Counted from the first letter of the stretch, positions 19,056 through 28,682 are shown. The stretch: 64,000 nt of DNA from Planctomycetales bacterium (GCA_028285345.1 JANQPT010000017.1:62001-126000), one strand, 5' to 3'. A program made the numbers and translations. The notes: generated by a model not told the origin, from the letters alone.

Positions 19056-21863
19056 ATGATTGCGACGAACACCGAAACTTTCTTTTCATTCGAGGGCCCG
19101 CTGAATGTCACGACAGCGGTCGTCCTGGGCGTGTTGTTGGCTGGACTGTTCGGCTGGACGTTGTATCGCGAAGGTCGATTGACGCAGCGGTGGTTGATCC
19201 CGGTCTTCTGGCTGTTGCGGGTCGCGATGCTGGTCGTCGTGCTCTGGATGCTGCTGGGGCCGACCGACGTCACAGTTCGGGAACATACAACGCCGAGAAC
19301 GATCGCCATTTTCGCGGATTCCAGCGGGAGCATGGACGTCGTCGATCCGCCGGCGCCGTTGGATGATCTGAGGTGGACGCTGGCCTGTGATCCGAGTCAG
19401 AGCGAGCACTTCTTGTCGCTGACGGATCGCGCGCGACAGAGCGCACACGCAGCGGCGGTGCAATTTCGCGACGGCGTGGAGTTACTCGAGCGCGGCGTGT
19501 CCGCAAAAACCGCAGCACGGTCGCTGCAGGCCGCCGATTCCGCATGTTCCCGCTTGAAACAGGCGCTCGATCTCATGAGCGAATCCGAAGGTCTGAGCAA
19601 GCACGCTCAGGTCGTCGCCGATTTGCGAGAAACGGTCGAGACGGCCTCGTCAGAGTTGCACGATGTCGCCGGAAGACTGCAAGCGGCCGAGTTGCTTGAG
19701 CAAGACGAGACAGCGCGGATCGCGGCCGCGCTGCCGAAATTAGAGGCCGTCGCCGACCAGATGGACCGTGTCGTCACTCTCGCCGAACGGGACCTCGAAG
19801 CTGCAAACAGCCCAGGCACAATGAGTACTCCCCCCACGAGCGTGTCGCAAAGCCGTCGCGACAAGGTAGCCGCCCTGATGGCTTTGGCGGAGGATACCTG
19901 GCTGAAGGAACTCGCCGAGACCGTGCGGATCCGACGGTATTCGCTGTCGGTCGCCGCCGAGGGACTCGCCGCGGACGAGTGGAGCGAGTCGTTCCAATCG
20001 GGACAGCTCGAAAACGAATCGAACGATCCTCCGCTGACGGATCTGACTGCCGGATTGGAACGACTGAGCCGGGATGCCGCCGGCCAAGATGTCGCAGCTG
20101 CGGTCTTGCTGACCGACGGACGCCACAACAAGCCGGGAAGCCGGCATCCACGTGACGTGGCTGCCGGATTGGGCCGATTGCCGGTGCATGTGGTTCCCAT
20201 CGGTTCCGCGCGTCTGCTGCGCGATGTGATCGTGCACCATGTCGATGCGCCGCCAGCGGTCGCCAAGGACGACCTGATATCGATTGAGGCGATTGTGACC
20301 GCTTCCCGCTGTGAAGGCGAATCGATCACTGTGGAATTGCTGAAAAACGAGCGTGTGATCGACCAAAAACAGGTTTCGATCGATTCTGATCGCGAAGATC
20401 ACCGAATTGCTTTTGCGACCAAGGCGGACGAATTTGGGCGCCATGAATTTCGAATACGCACGGAAGTATTGGATGAGGAAATCGACCGCGACAACAACGT
20501 CGCGGACTTTGCCGTGGAAACGATCGAAGAGTCGCTCCGCATTTTGCTGGCGGACAACCTTCCCCGCTGGGAGTTCCGATATCTGTCGTTCCTGTTTTCG
20601 CGCGATGAACGCGTCGAGTTTGAGCAGTTGCTGTTCGCTCCAGAAGTTTCCGGGACCGGGTGGCTGAAGAACTTTCCGGCGTTCCCCGACCGCGTCGACG
20701 ACTGGAGCCGTTACCGATTGGTAATCTTGGGCGATGTGACACCCAGCCAATTGAGCCGTGACAGCCAAAATGCGCTCGTCAAGTACGTGACTCAACGGGG
20801 CGGAACCTTGGTCGTCATCGCCGGCCAGGAAAGCATGCCGCATGAATTTCGCGGCGAGCCATTGGAACGGCTGATTCCGGTTGAGGAAAACTCGGACGTC
20901 GTTGGGCGTAGAGACGGGTTTCACTTGCGATTGACGGCCGAGGGCAAATTGGCCGATGCCATGCAATTCGGCGACGCTGGACTCGACAGTGATCAGATCT
21001 GGCGGGAGATGTCACGTTCGCTGCCGATCTATTCGCTGTCGGAGTACAGCCGGCCGAAGCCGACCAGCCATACGCTCATTCGCGCCGTTTCCACCGATGC
21101 GGATGACCCAATCGAAAACAACGACGGAGCCGGCGCACGGGCCTTTCTCTGCTGGCAGATGGTCGGCCGCGGCCGCGTCGTCTATTTGGCGGCGCCGGCT
21201 ACGTACCAGCTTCGTATCCGCAACGGCGATCGTTACCACCACCAATTTTGGGGACAGCTCATCCGCTGGGCGGTCGCGCGGGATCTGTCGACTGGCTCGA
21301 AGACGGTTCGCATCCGCACCGACAAGTCTGCATTCCGTGTCGGAGAGCAGGTCGAGGCGATTGTTCAGTTGCGAAAACTGGACGGAAGTCCGGTCCGCGA
21401 CGCCGAACTGACAGCGACTGCCAGCCAAAACGGAAAGGTCAAGGCGACCGTCGCCTTGAGAGAAGACACAAGTATTCCCGGCCGCTACACCGGACGCATC
21501 GATGGTCTGGCCGCGGGAACATTTTCCGTCAGTGCGACCGGTCCGGCGGTTGATGAGTTGCTCGCCATCGAGCAGGTCGACGGCCCGGTCGAGACGCCGG
21601 TGACGGTCGAGCCCACGTTGTCCGCGGAGATGACCGACACCCGTGCCGATAGGCCACTGTTGTCGCAGATCGCCGAATTGACCGGCGGTCGCGTGATTCC
21701 CCCGACCGCGTTGGCGGAAGTCCTGCAGAACGTCAATCTTGCCCCGCACGTCACCGAAGAGACGTCGCGGCAGCCACTCTGGAACAGTTGGTACTTTTTG
21801 TGGATCGTTTTTCTCTGCCTGACGGCGGAGTGGGGGATCCGTAAACTGGTCGGTTTGTCATAA
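19056..21863 (+). CDS. VWA / amidotransferase-like membrane protein
   Basis: 935 residues from ATG 19056 (TTG 19047 also possible). Two N-terminal membrane helices (TTAVVLGVLLAGLFGWTLY, LLRVAMLVVVLWMLLGP). A VWA domain begins IAIFADSSGSM (88-93) and is interrupted by about 200 helical residues before resuming at AAVLLTDGRHNKPGS. Then come a beta-sandwich (HHVDAPPAVAKDDLISIEA) and a class I amidotransferase-like fold (LRILLADNLPRWEFRYLSF, GGTLVVIAGQESMPHEFRG) with no glutaminase cysteine evident. A C-terminal membrane helix ends WGIRKLVGL. The protein at 63216-64000 is its paralogue. Confidence 0.9.
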   Translation: MIATNTETFFSFEGPLNVTTAVVLGVLLAGLFGWTLYREGRLTQRWLIPVFWLLRVAMLVVVLWMLLGPTDVTVREHTTPRTIAIFADSSGSMDVVDPPAPLDDLRWTLACDPSQSEHFLSLTDRARQSAHAAAVQFRDGVELLERGVSAKTAARSLQAADSACSRLKQALDLMSESEGLSKHAQVVADLRETVETASSELHDVAGRLQAAELLEQDETARIAAALPKLEAVADQMDRVVTLAERDLEAANSPGTMSTPPTSVSQSRRDKVAALMALAEDTWLKELAETVRIRRYSLSVAAEGLAADEWSESFQSGQLENESNDPPLTDLTAGLERLSRDAAGQDVAAAVLLTDGRHNKPGSRHPRDVAAGLGRLPVHVVPIGSARLLRDVIVHHVDAPPAVAKDDLISIEAIVTASRCEGESITVELLKNERVIDQKQVSIDSDREDHRIAFATKADEFGRHEFRIRTEVLDEEIDRDNNVADFAVETIEESLRILLADNLPRWEFRYLSFLFSRDERVEFEQLLFAPEVSGTGWLKNFPAFPDRVDDWSRYRLVILGDVTPSQLSRDSQNALVKYVTQRGGTLVVIAGQESMPHEFRGEPLERLIPVEENSDVVGRRDGFHLRLTAEGKLADAMQFGDAGLDSDQIWREMSRSLPIYSLSEYSRPKPTSHTLIRAVSTDADDPIENNDGAGARAFLCWQMVGRGRVVYLAAPATYQLRIRNGDRYHHQFWGQLIRWAVARDLSTGSKTVRIRTDKSAFRVGEQVEAIVQLRKLDGSPVRDAELTATASQNGKVKATVALREDTSIPGRYTGRIDGLAAGTFSVSATGPAVDELLAIEQVDGPVETPVTVEPTLSAEMTDTRADRPLLSQIAELTGGRVIPPTALAEVLQNVNLAPHVTEETSRQPLWNSWYFLWIVFLCLTAEWGIRKLVGLS

Positions 21864-21906
21864 AACGTCAGTGAATGAAACCCGATAGTTCACCTCGGCC
21901 GGAAAT

Positions 21907-21918
21907 TTGCGATACAAT
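21907..21918 (+). promoter_or_regulatory. possible extended -10 element upstream of the DUF4175-like gene
   Basis: TTGCGATACAAT lies 56 bases before the ATG at 21974. The same 12 bases occur on the minus strand at 30698-30709 upstream of the toroid gene at 29456-30607. No good -35 box is seen, so an extended -10 promoter is the simplest reading. Confidence 0.35.
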
Positions 21919-21973
21919 CATCCAGACCTTGTCGTTTCCCTTGCAGACCCAGCGTCGTTGAAGGAGTAATTCC

Positions 21974-24900
21974 ATGTCGACAAGCCAGCGCTCAATTGAA
22001 GTGCCCGCCCCCGTGCAGCGCAAGTTGCAGGAAGTCCAGCGGCGAGAGACTTTTCTGCGGTTTTTGTCGGGAGCCACATCTGCCTTGTCGGCGTTCCTGG
22101 CGGTGATGCTGGCCGCAATGCTGATTGACTGGATGTTCACGCTGTTCAGCACGTCGCTGCGCGTCACGTTGACCGCTGTTGCCGTCGGCGCGGGAGCGCT
22201 ATTGCTATTGTCGTGGGGAGTGCGGCCGTTGTTGGAACGGTTTCGACTCAAAGAGGTCGCCCGCAACGTCGATCAAGCCATTCCCCAACTGGAGGAACGC
22301 TGGTCGACCGTGACGGAGTTGTCGGACACTGACGACCCTCCCGAGATTCGTGGCGCGGACGCGATGATTCGACAAGTCACCCGCGAAGCTGAGGACCTAG
22401 AGCGGGAAGTGACGCCTCATGCGGTCACCCGGACCGAACATGTGCTCAAGAGCCTGTACGTGCTGGGTGGAATCGCCGCGGTGTTGCTGCTGGTCATGTT
22501 TTATGACTGGCAGCAAACTTCGGTGTTGTTGCAACGATTCTGGCGGCCCACCGCGAATATCAGCATCACCGACGTGACCGCCGTTTCCGGCGACGTGACC
22601 GTCGGCGAGGGTGAGCCCCTGCACCTGGAAGCGCTGGTGGAAAACCGCGCGCACGACGTCGCACTATTGTTCGTCCGCGATTCCCGGGGAGGAATTGGGG
22701 AGCCGCTGAAGTTGTATCCGTCGAACAAAGGAGACGGATCGTTCGAGCATGAATGGGCGGCCGTTGACGAGTCGTTCGATTACCGTTTCCGCAGCGGCGA
22801 CGGCCAAACCCCGTGGCATTCGGTCACCGTGGTCGAACGTCCCCGGATCGCGGCGATCGACTTTCGCATCACGCCGCCGGAATACAGCAAACTGCCCACG
22901 GTTGAGGAACAGGGATTGCCTCGCAAGGTGCGGGCCTTGGAGCAGAGCCGGCTGGAGGTCTCGTTCCAATCGAGCATTCCACTGAAGCGGTTTGACCTGC
23001 AGTTGGGCAAGGACCGTCAGGTGTCGCTGACGGCGGACGAAGAGGGCCGCTATCACTATTCGACGGCCTTAACCGAGCCGCTGATGCTCTCGCCGTTGCT
23101 GACGAGCGATCACGACCTGACGAACGAGCGGCCGCCGAAGTGCAACATCGTTGTCTATCGCGACAAGGCGCCCAGCATCAAGATCTCCTCTCCGAACGAC
23201 GAAATCGCGGTGCGGCCCGACGACAAGGTCGCCATTGAATTCAGCGCCAAAGATGACTTCGGAATTCGCAAGGCGGAATTGGTCGTCTACGACGGGTACG
23301 GTGCCGATGCGAAAGAACTCAAGGTGATCGAGGTGCCGATCCCGGAGACGGGTGCCAATGAGGAGATCACCGGTGAAACGGAACTGGATCTCAAGGAGTT
23401 CGACGTGAAGCATGGCAGCGAACTGAGCTACGCCATGCGGGTCTACGACACCAAGGATACGATGACCGACACTCACGCCGCTGAGCAGCATGAACCAGCA
23501 CCGCAGGCGCAGCAAGCGGACGCACAATCAGCAGAATCGGGCCGCTCCGCGGATAGCGCCGATCAGCAAGATTCGCAGGTGGCGCAGGCCGAATCCGCAA
23601 GCGGCGCGCAGCAGGACTCGAATCAGTCCACTGATCAACCGCCGGGCTCGAACCAGGCAAACTCTCAACCTCAGGATTCCGACCCGACAGAAGCCAATCC
23701 GCCGAACAAAGACGCCGCTGCGGCGCAAGCGAACGCTCAAAACCAACAATCGGAACAGCAACCGGCCGCAAATCAGCCCAACCAGCAGTCGACACAAAAG
23801 CAGCAGGCGAAACCGTCCTCGTCTTCATCCGGCGGAAATCAACAGTCGCCCCCGGCCAAACAGGACGAACAAAACCAGCGGCGGTCTGGTGAATTGGCGG
23901 GCGCGCCGAAGCCGCCTGATAAGATGACGCGGCGCGCGCTGGATGTCGGGCAGCCCTGTATGTGCAAGCCGATGCGGCTCACGATTGACGAGTGGGCCGG
24001 TTCCTTTGCCGGGCAAGCGCGCGAAAAACTGCAATTGGAGATTGACCCCTTCCTGAAACGGCTCATAGCGGAACTCACCGCGGCGGAGAAGACTGTCTCG
24101 CCGCTGGTCGCAGGCAACGCCGACGCAGCGTGGTCCGACGACGACGAAGCGGCCAAACGGCAAACGGATAACCATCTCGTTCGCGGCGAAGAAGTGATCG
24201 TCAAACTGCGCGAGAAGTCGGCCGACACGCCGTACGCATTCATCGGCCTGCAATTGATCGACATTGGACAAACACACGTCGGTCCGGCGCGGGACCATCT
24301 GGGCAAAGTCACTGCCGAGGCGGAGGATCGGAGCCGCAACCTGGAGCGGACACGACACCACATTCGCCGCGCCGTCGAAATGGTCGAGCAGCTCAATCGC
24401 CGTTACGAGTTGGTCAAGCTGAACGAAAAGCTGGATGAAAAGATGGTGCATGTGAAGAAAATGCATCAACTGTTCATCGAGGGCACATTCGCGCTGTTGA
24501 AGTCCAAACGGCCGAACCTCAACCCCAAAAGCCGCAAGTTCTTGGAGTTTGAGGTCGACGAGGAATACCTCAAGAAACTGCAGGAGTTGTTGGATAAAAA
24601 GCGGAACATTCAGGCGGAGTTGGCAAAAATTCTGGCCGAAGATCCCCGGTTGCTGCGGCGGTATATGGCACGGGCACAATTGCAGGCCGACTCGCTCAGA
24701 GATCAACTCACCCTGCTCGCACTCGAACAACGCAGTTTGAGCGATGAGGTTGCCGCTTGGGAAAAAGCCGGCGGCGAGGATCGCCGGAAATTGGCCGAGG
24801 CCCATCTCAAGGCACGGCAGGTCGCCGCGGCGGCGAAGATCGTCGAAGAAAGCGCCAAAATGCTCGACAACTACGTCACGTGGACGCCGCTTGATTTGGA

Positions 24901-25972
24901 AGTCGCCGAGGGAAAACTGGGTGAGATGCGCGAAGCGGCCACGAAGATCGCCACGACGGCTCGTCAATTTGCGGGTGCGGTCGCGGACGATCAATCACAA
25001 CAGGCAGCGAAGAGTGCGAAGGAGTTGCATCGTCTGTTAACCGAATTCGAACAACGACTGCCGGAAGTGATGGATGATCATCCCGAGCACGACTTGCTGG
25101 CAGTCCACGTGACGAACCGTTTAGCGGAAGTTTCCAAACTCATCACCCGCTCATCAGGTTGGGTGTATCAAGCGGAGAAGATTTCCGATGGCAAGTTCCA
25201 TCTGGCCGCGGAGGTCGAGCAACACCGCATCGCGGTGGAGACCGCCAAACTGGGAGTCAAAATCCAGAACCTCGATTCGTGGCTGGCCGGTATGAATTTC
25301 GAAGTCCAGGAGGCGGGCCGGGCGCTGTTGGCGACGATGGCGGAAGAACTGATCCCCGATCTGATGTCGGCCCAAATGGCCCTCAAGGAGAATCAACTCA
25401 AGCGAACTGTGGAACTGCAAGCGCACGGTGTGGAGAGCTTCGCCAAGGCGGAGGAGCAGATGGACCTGCTGATGGATTTGATCATCAAGGACCTCGATTC
25501 GCGGCCGGTGAATACCAAGCTCACCGGCGATCCGCAACTCGCCGATCCCTCTCTGGATGACTTGCTGAGGGCGCTTGAAAGGGAAGCATTGGCGATGGAA
25601 GGGCTGGGTATTCCGGGGCGTCCCAACAATCTGCAGATCGAAAAAGACTGGCTCAAACCGTCGAACAATCCGGGCGGAGGCGGGAGCGGGCAGGCCGGCG
25701 GCGCAATGGCCCAGAGCCAAGCAGCCCGGCGGCAATTGGAACGCACGCAAAAGAAGCTCCGCCGCGCAAATCGGGCTCTTAAACAGGAGGGCAAACGGTC
25801 CGAAAACCAGCAAGCGCGACGAGACCGGATCCGTTGGAATACGCTGGCCTCACAATTGGAGGACAAGCTCCGTCAAGGCCGCGGCCACACGCCTCCCGAA
25901 CAGTATCGGCGGGCGATTGAGCGGTATTTTGAGGTGATCACTGAGGACGAGGGGGCGTCACGCGAGGAGTAG
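21974..25972 (+). CDS. giant DUF4175-like membrane protein with low-complexity linker and coiled coil
   Basis: 1332 residues, start fixed by GAAGGAG 7-8 bases before the ATG. Residues 30-80 hold two membrane helices and about 160-180 a third. Up to about residue 495 it is a multi-strand periplasmic region like DUF4175 proteins (FRITPPEYSKLPTVEEQG, SAKDDFGIRKAELVVY). Residues about 500-640 are Gln/Ser/Ala/Asn/Pro-rich. Then CMCKPMRLTIDEWAG opens a long, mostly helical coiled-coil part to about 1290. The C-terminus has PPEQYRRAIERYFEV, shared with the protein at 57850-58917. Last gene of the MoxR operon. It appears to combine in one chain what the second cluster splits over several genes. Function unknown. 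Confidence 0.88.
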   Translation: MSTSQRSIEVPAPVQRKLQEVQRRETFLRFLSGATSALSAFLAVMLAAMLIDWMFTLFSTSLRVTLTAVAVGAGALLLLSWGVRPLLERFRLKEVARNVDQAIPQLEERWSTVTELSDTDDPPEIRGADAMIRQVTREAEDLEREVTPHAVTRTEHVLKSLYVLGGIAAVLLLVMFYDWQQTSVLLQRFWRPTANISITDVTAVSGDVTVGEGEPLHLEALVENRAHDVALLFVRDSRGGIGEPLKLYPSNKGDGSFEHEWAAVDESFDYRFRSGDGQTPWHSVTVVERPRIAAIDFRITPPEYSKLPTVEEQGLPRKVRALEQSRLEVSFQSSIPLKRFDLQLGKDRQVSLTADEEGRYHYSTALTEPLMLSPLLTSDHDLTNERPPKCNIVVYRDKAPSIKISSPNDEIAVRPDDKVAIEFSAKDDFGIRKAELVVYDGYGADAKELKVIEVPIPETGANEEITGETELDLKEFDVKHGSELSYAMRVYDTKDTMTDTHAAEQHEPAPQAQQADAQSAESGRSADSADQQDSQVAQAESASGAQQDSNQSTDQPPGSNQANSQPQDSDPTEANPPNKDAAAAQANAQNQQSEQQPAANQPNQQSTQKQQAKPSSSSSGGNQQSPPAKQDEQNQRRSGELAGAPKPPDKMTRRALDVGQPCMCKPMRLTIDEWAGSFAGQAREKLQLEIDPFLKRLIAELTAAEKTVSPLVAGNADAAWSDDDEAAKRQTDNHLVRGEEVIVKLREKSADTPYAFIGLQLIDIGQTHVGPARDHLGKVTAEAEDRSRNLERTRHHIRRAVEMVEQLNRRYELVKLNEKLDEKMVHVKKMHQLFIEGTFALLKSKRPNLNPKSRKFLEFEVDEEYLKKLQELLDKKRNIQAELAKILAEDPRLLRRYMARAQLQADSLRDQLTLLALEQRSLSDEVAAWEKAGGEDRRKLAEAHLKARQVAAAAKIVEESAKMLDNYVTWTPLDLEVAEGKLGEMREAATKIATTARQFAGAVADDQSQQAAKSAKELHRLLTEFEQRLPEVMDDHPEHDLLAVHVTNRLAEVSKLITRSSGWVYQAEKISDGKFHLAAEVEQHRIAVETAKLGVKIQNLDSWLAGMNFEVQEAGRALLATMAEELIPDLMSAQMALKENQLKRTVELQAHGVESFAKAEEQMDLLMDLIIKDLDSRPVNTKLTGDPQLADPSLDDLLRALEREALAMEGLGIPGRPNNLQIEKDWLKPSNNPGGGGSGQAGGAMAQSQAARRQLERTQKKLRRANRALKQEGKRSENQQARRDRIRWNTLASQLEDKLRQGRGHTPPEQYRRAIERYFEVITEDEGASREE

Positions 25973-26067
25973 ATGTTGCTTTCCAGACCTAGGTGTGTAT
26001 TCAACTCCCGGCGAAAATGTCGCGTGAGAGTGGTTGCTGTGACTCGGAGATTCGGGTCCGATTGTGC

Positions 26068-26165
26068 AACCCCTTCAGGGTTGGATGGCACGACGGGTCT
26101 TTCCAACCCAGGGTGCGCTCACTTCGTTCGCGACCCTGGGCTAGGATGTGTAACGCCTTCGGCGT
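26068..26165. repeat. triple-hairpin intergenic element
   Basis: Three hairpins in a row: AACCC-cttca-GGGTT (26068-26082), CCCAGGGT...ACCCTGGG (26107-26140) and ACGCC-ttc-GGCGT (26153-26165). It fills most of the gap between two convergent genes. The sequence style is that of dispersed planctomycete intergenic elements. It may help end transcription from both sides. Confidence 0.65.
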
Positions 26166-26202
26166 AAGAGGTCTTCATCGACTCCGAAGGCTCCATCTGG
26201 AA

Positions 26203-28485
26203 TCACCGCATATTCAGCGGATCAACGTCGACGACGTACTCGACGCTGCTCGTTCTCGGCAGTTCGTTTGCGACACTGCGCCACAGCGATTGGATCGTCT
26301 CCGCTTCCGCCGCCGCAAGTTGAAAGTGGTGCCGGTAGTACTTGTTGAGCTTCATGATCGGGGCCGGCGCTGGGCCGAGTAGGCGGAAGGGGACTTGTGA
26401 CGCGGTTGCGGCAGTACGAAGGATTTCCGCCATCCGTTCCGCTTCGGCGATCACCTCGTCGTTGTCCAACCCGCGCAGAATGACGCGGGCCAGCCGGCAA
26501 AACGGCGGCGCGGCCATTTCGCGGCGATGCACGAGTTCCGCTTTGGCGAAGCCGAGGTAGTCGTGCTGAACGGCGAACCGCACGGCCGGCTCGTCGGGCG
26601 AGGAAGTTTGCACCAACACGCGGCCCCCTTTACGTCCGCGGCCCGCGCGGCCGGCCACCTGTGCGATCAATTGAAACGTCCGCTCCGCGGCGCGAATGTC
26701 GGGCTGATGCAGAATCGTATCCGCATCGACGACACCCACCAGCGTCACATTCGGGAAATCCAACCCTTTGGCAATCATTTGCGTGCCGAGCAGGATATTG
26801 ACCTCGCCGTTGCGGAACGCGTCGAGCGCCGTTTCGTAACTGCCCCTCTTGCGCATCGTGTCACTGTCCATCCGCAGGCAGGTGTAACGCGGAAATTTCG
26901 ACTTGAGTTCCTCCTCCAGCCGCTGCGTTCCGATGCCGAAATAACGTACCGACGCATTGCCGCAGCGGGGACAGGTCTGCGGTGGGTCGATCGCATAGTC
27001 GCACGTATGGCACATCGCCAGCTTGCGGTCCTTGTGCCAGGTCAGTGTGATGTCGCAATCGGGGCATTTGATCCCCTCGCCGCAGGCCTTGCACCAGAGT
27101 ACCGGCGAATGCCCCCGCACATTGAGAAACAGAATCACCTGTCCGCCGTCTTCAACAGCGGCGCGAATGGCCGTCTGCAGCGCGCGGCCGATGGCCGCAC
27201 CAGAGACGCAGCGGGGGTCGTTCCGCACGTCGACGGCCGCGACCGGCGGCAGCGGCAAGTCGCTCACACGCTTGCTGAGCCGGATCAACGTGTCCTCTCC
27301 CCGCTGGGCGGCGGTCCAGGATTCCAGCGTGGGCGTGGCGGAACCGAGAATCAACGGCACCGACGCCATCTCCGCGCGGCGGCGGGCGACCTCCCGCGCG
27401 TGATATCTGGGCACGGTCTCTTGTTTGAACGTCGTTTCGTGCTCCTCGTCGATGACGATCAGTCCCAGATTCGCCACTGGTGCGAATACCGCGCTGCGGG
27501 CGCCGACGATGACCTGCACGCCGCCGGACGATATCCGCTGCCATTGCCGGTGGCGTTCGACGTCAGTCAAATGGCTGTGCAGCACCGCCACGCTGTCGAA
27601 CCGGCTCTCAAACCGGCGGATGGTTTGCGGCGTCAGGCTGATTTCCGGCACCAGCACGATCGCCTGTTGGCCGTAGGCAACCACTTCACGAATGGCTTGG
27701 ATGTAGACCTCGGTCTTGCCGCTGCCGGTCACGCCGTGCAACAGCAACGTCTGATGCCGGGCGTCGCGCAGGGCGGACACGATCGTTCCCAGCGCCGCCT
27801 GCTGCTCGGCGTTAAGCGTCAGATCCGGTTCTTTCGGCGCCTTCTCGGTGAGATCCTGCTTGTCCGCGGCGCCGCGGCGGTGGATGATTCGCAGCAGGCC
27901 CTTGCGCTTCAGCCCGTTGATCGGCGCGGCGGTGCAGCCCGCCAGCTGTTCGATTTCGCGGGACTGCAGCGGTTCGCCCGCGTCGCGCAGCGCCGCAATC
28001 ACCGCGGCCTGTTTCGCCGGCAACTTTCCTTCGTCGATCCGCAGCAGCGCTTCGTCGTCAGGCGAGAAGTAGGTCCGCAGCCGCGTCCCGGCACTGTTCT
28101 TGACCCCCGCCGGCACGACCATGTTCAGTGCCTGCCCCCAACTGCAGAGGTAGTACTCGCTCATCCACTGCGTCAGGTCCAACATGTGCGGTGTGAGCAG
28201 CGGCTGCCGATCGATGATTTCAATCAGCGACTTGAGCTTGCGGCTGCCCGACGGCCGCGAGATGCCCACGCAATAACCGGTCGTCGGCCGGTCGCCGCGT
28301 CCCAACGGCGCCCGCACGCGCTGTCCCGGCTGCAATTGGCCCCGCAAATCGTCCGGGATCAAATATGAAAACGTCTGTTCCATCGGCCGATTAAACACCA
28401 CGTCCGCCGCCTGCAAATCCTCCTCAGCCGCCAATTCCCACGGAAGCGGCTCAGCGTCGAATAATTGTTTTTGATCAGGCGGCAT
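26203..28485 (-). CDS. priA: primosomal protein N', replication restart helicase
   Basis: 760 residues from ATG 28485; an in-frame codon at 28572 would add 29 residues before the conserved start. The N-terminal DNA-binding domain has the VVFNRPMEQTFSYLIPDDL and GQRVRAPLGRG motifs. Walker A is GVTGSGKTEVY and Walker B VIDEEHE. The zinc region has paired Cys motifs (CKACG, CPDC, CHTC, CPRCG). Motif V/VI are LGTQMIAKGLDFPNVTLVG and QVAGRAGRG. It reloads the replisome at stalled forks. Length is normal and all motifs look intact. Confidence 0.97.
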   Translation of the reverse strand: MPPDQKQLFDAEPLPWELAAEEDLQAADVVFNRPMEQTFSYLIPDDLRGQLQPGQRVRAPLGRGDRPTTGYCVGISRPSGSRKLKSLIEIIDRQPLLTPHMLDLTQWMSEYYLCSWGQALNMVVPAGVKNSAGTRLRTYFSPDDEALLRIDEGKLPAKQAAVIAALRDAGEPLQSREIEQLAGCTAAPINGLKRKGLLRIIHRRGAADKQDLTEKAPKEPDLTLNAEQQAALGTIVSALRDARHQTLLLHGVTGSGKTEVYIQAIREVVAYGQQAIVLVPEISLTPQTIRRFESRFDSVAVLHSHLTDVERHRQWQRISSGGVQVIVGARSAVFAPVANLGLIVIDEEHETTFKQETVPRYHAREVARRRAEMASVPLILGSATPTLESWTAAQRGEDTLIRLSKRVSDLPLPPVAAVDVRNDPRCVSGAAIGRALQTAIRAAVEDGGQVILFLNVRGHSPVLWCKACGEGIKCPDCDITLTWHKDRKLAMCHTCDYAIDPPQTCPRCGNASVRYFGIGTQRLEEELKSKFPRYTCLRMDSDTMRKRGSYETALDAFRNGEVNILLGTQMIAKGLDFPNVTLVGVVDADTILHQPDIRAAERTFQLIAQVAGRAGRGRKGGRVLVQTSSPDEPAVRFAVQHDYLGFAKAELVHRREMAAPPFCRLARVILRGLDNDEVIAEAERMAEILRTAATASQVPFRLLGPAPAPIMKLNKYYRHHFQLAAAEAETIQSLWRSVANELPRTSSVEYVVDVDPLNMR

Positions 28486-28532
28486 CGTGATGGTGTGGTT
28501 ATCGAATGACAACGGATTCAGGCAGCTAGGGG

Positions 28533-28682
28533 TGGCCGCGATTGCAGAGCAATCGGGGTGCCGGAGGCACAAGAGGCTGCAATTTCACCTTTCCCTACTT
28601 GGCGGTTCCGCCATTCAGTGAACGGTGAAATTGCCGCCTCGTGCAGGCTCCGCCTGCGCCGATTGCTTCGCAATCGCGGCCA
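28533..28682. repeat. large intergenic inverted repeat
   Basis: Arms of 57 and 59 bases (28533-28589 and 28624-28682) are imperfect reverse complements; both ends match exactly (TGGCCGCGATTGC and GCAATTTCACC). The 34-base loop holds its own GGCGG-tt-CCGCC hairpin. It occupies much of the 380-base gap between priA and nadD. The rest of that gap is AT-rich and shows the phrase TACGATTCTAACG at 28818-28830, which may include the nadD promoter. Confidence 0.75.

Noticed and set aside
26527-28368. 613-codon open frame on the plus strand
   Set aside because: It lies fully antisense to priA, has no ribosome site and its sequence is the usual mirror of a GC-rich gene.
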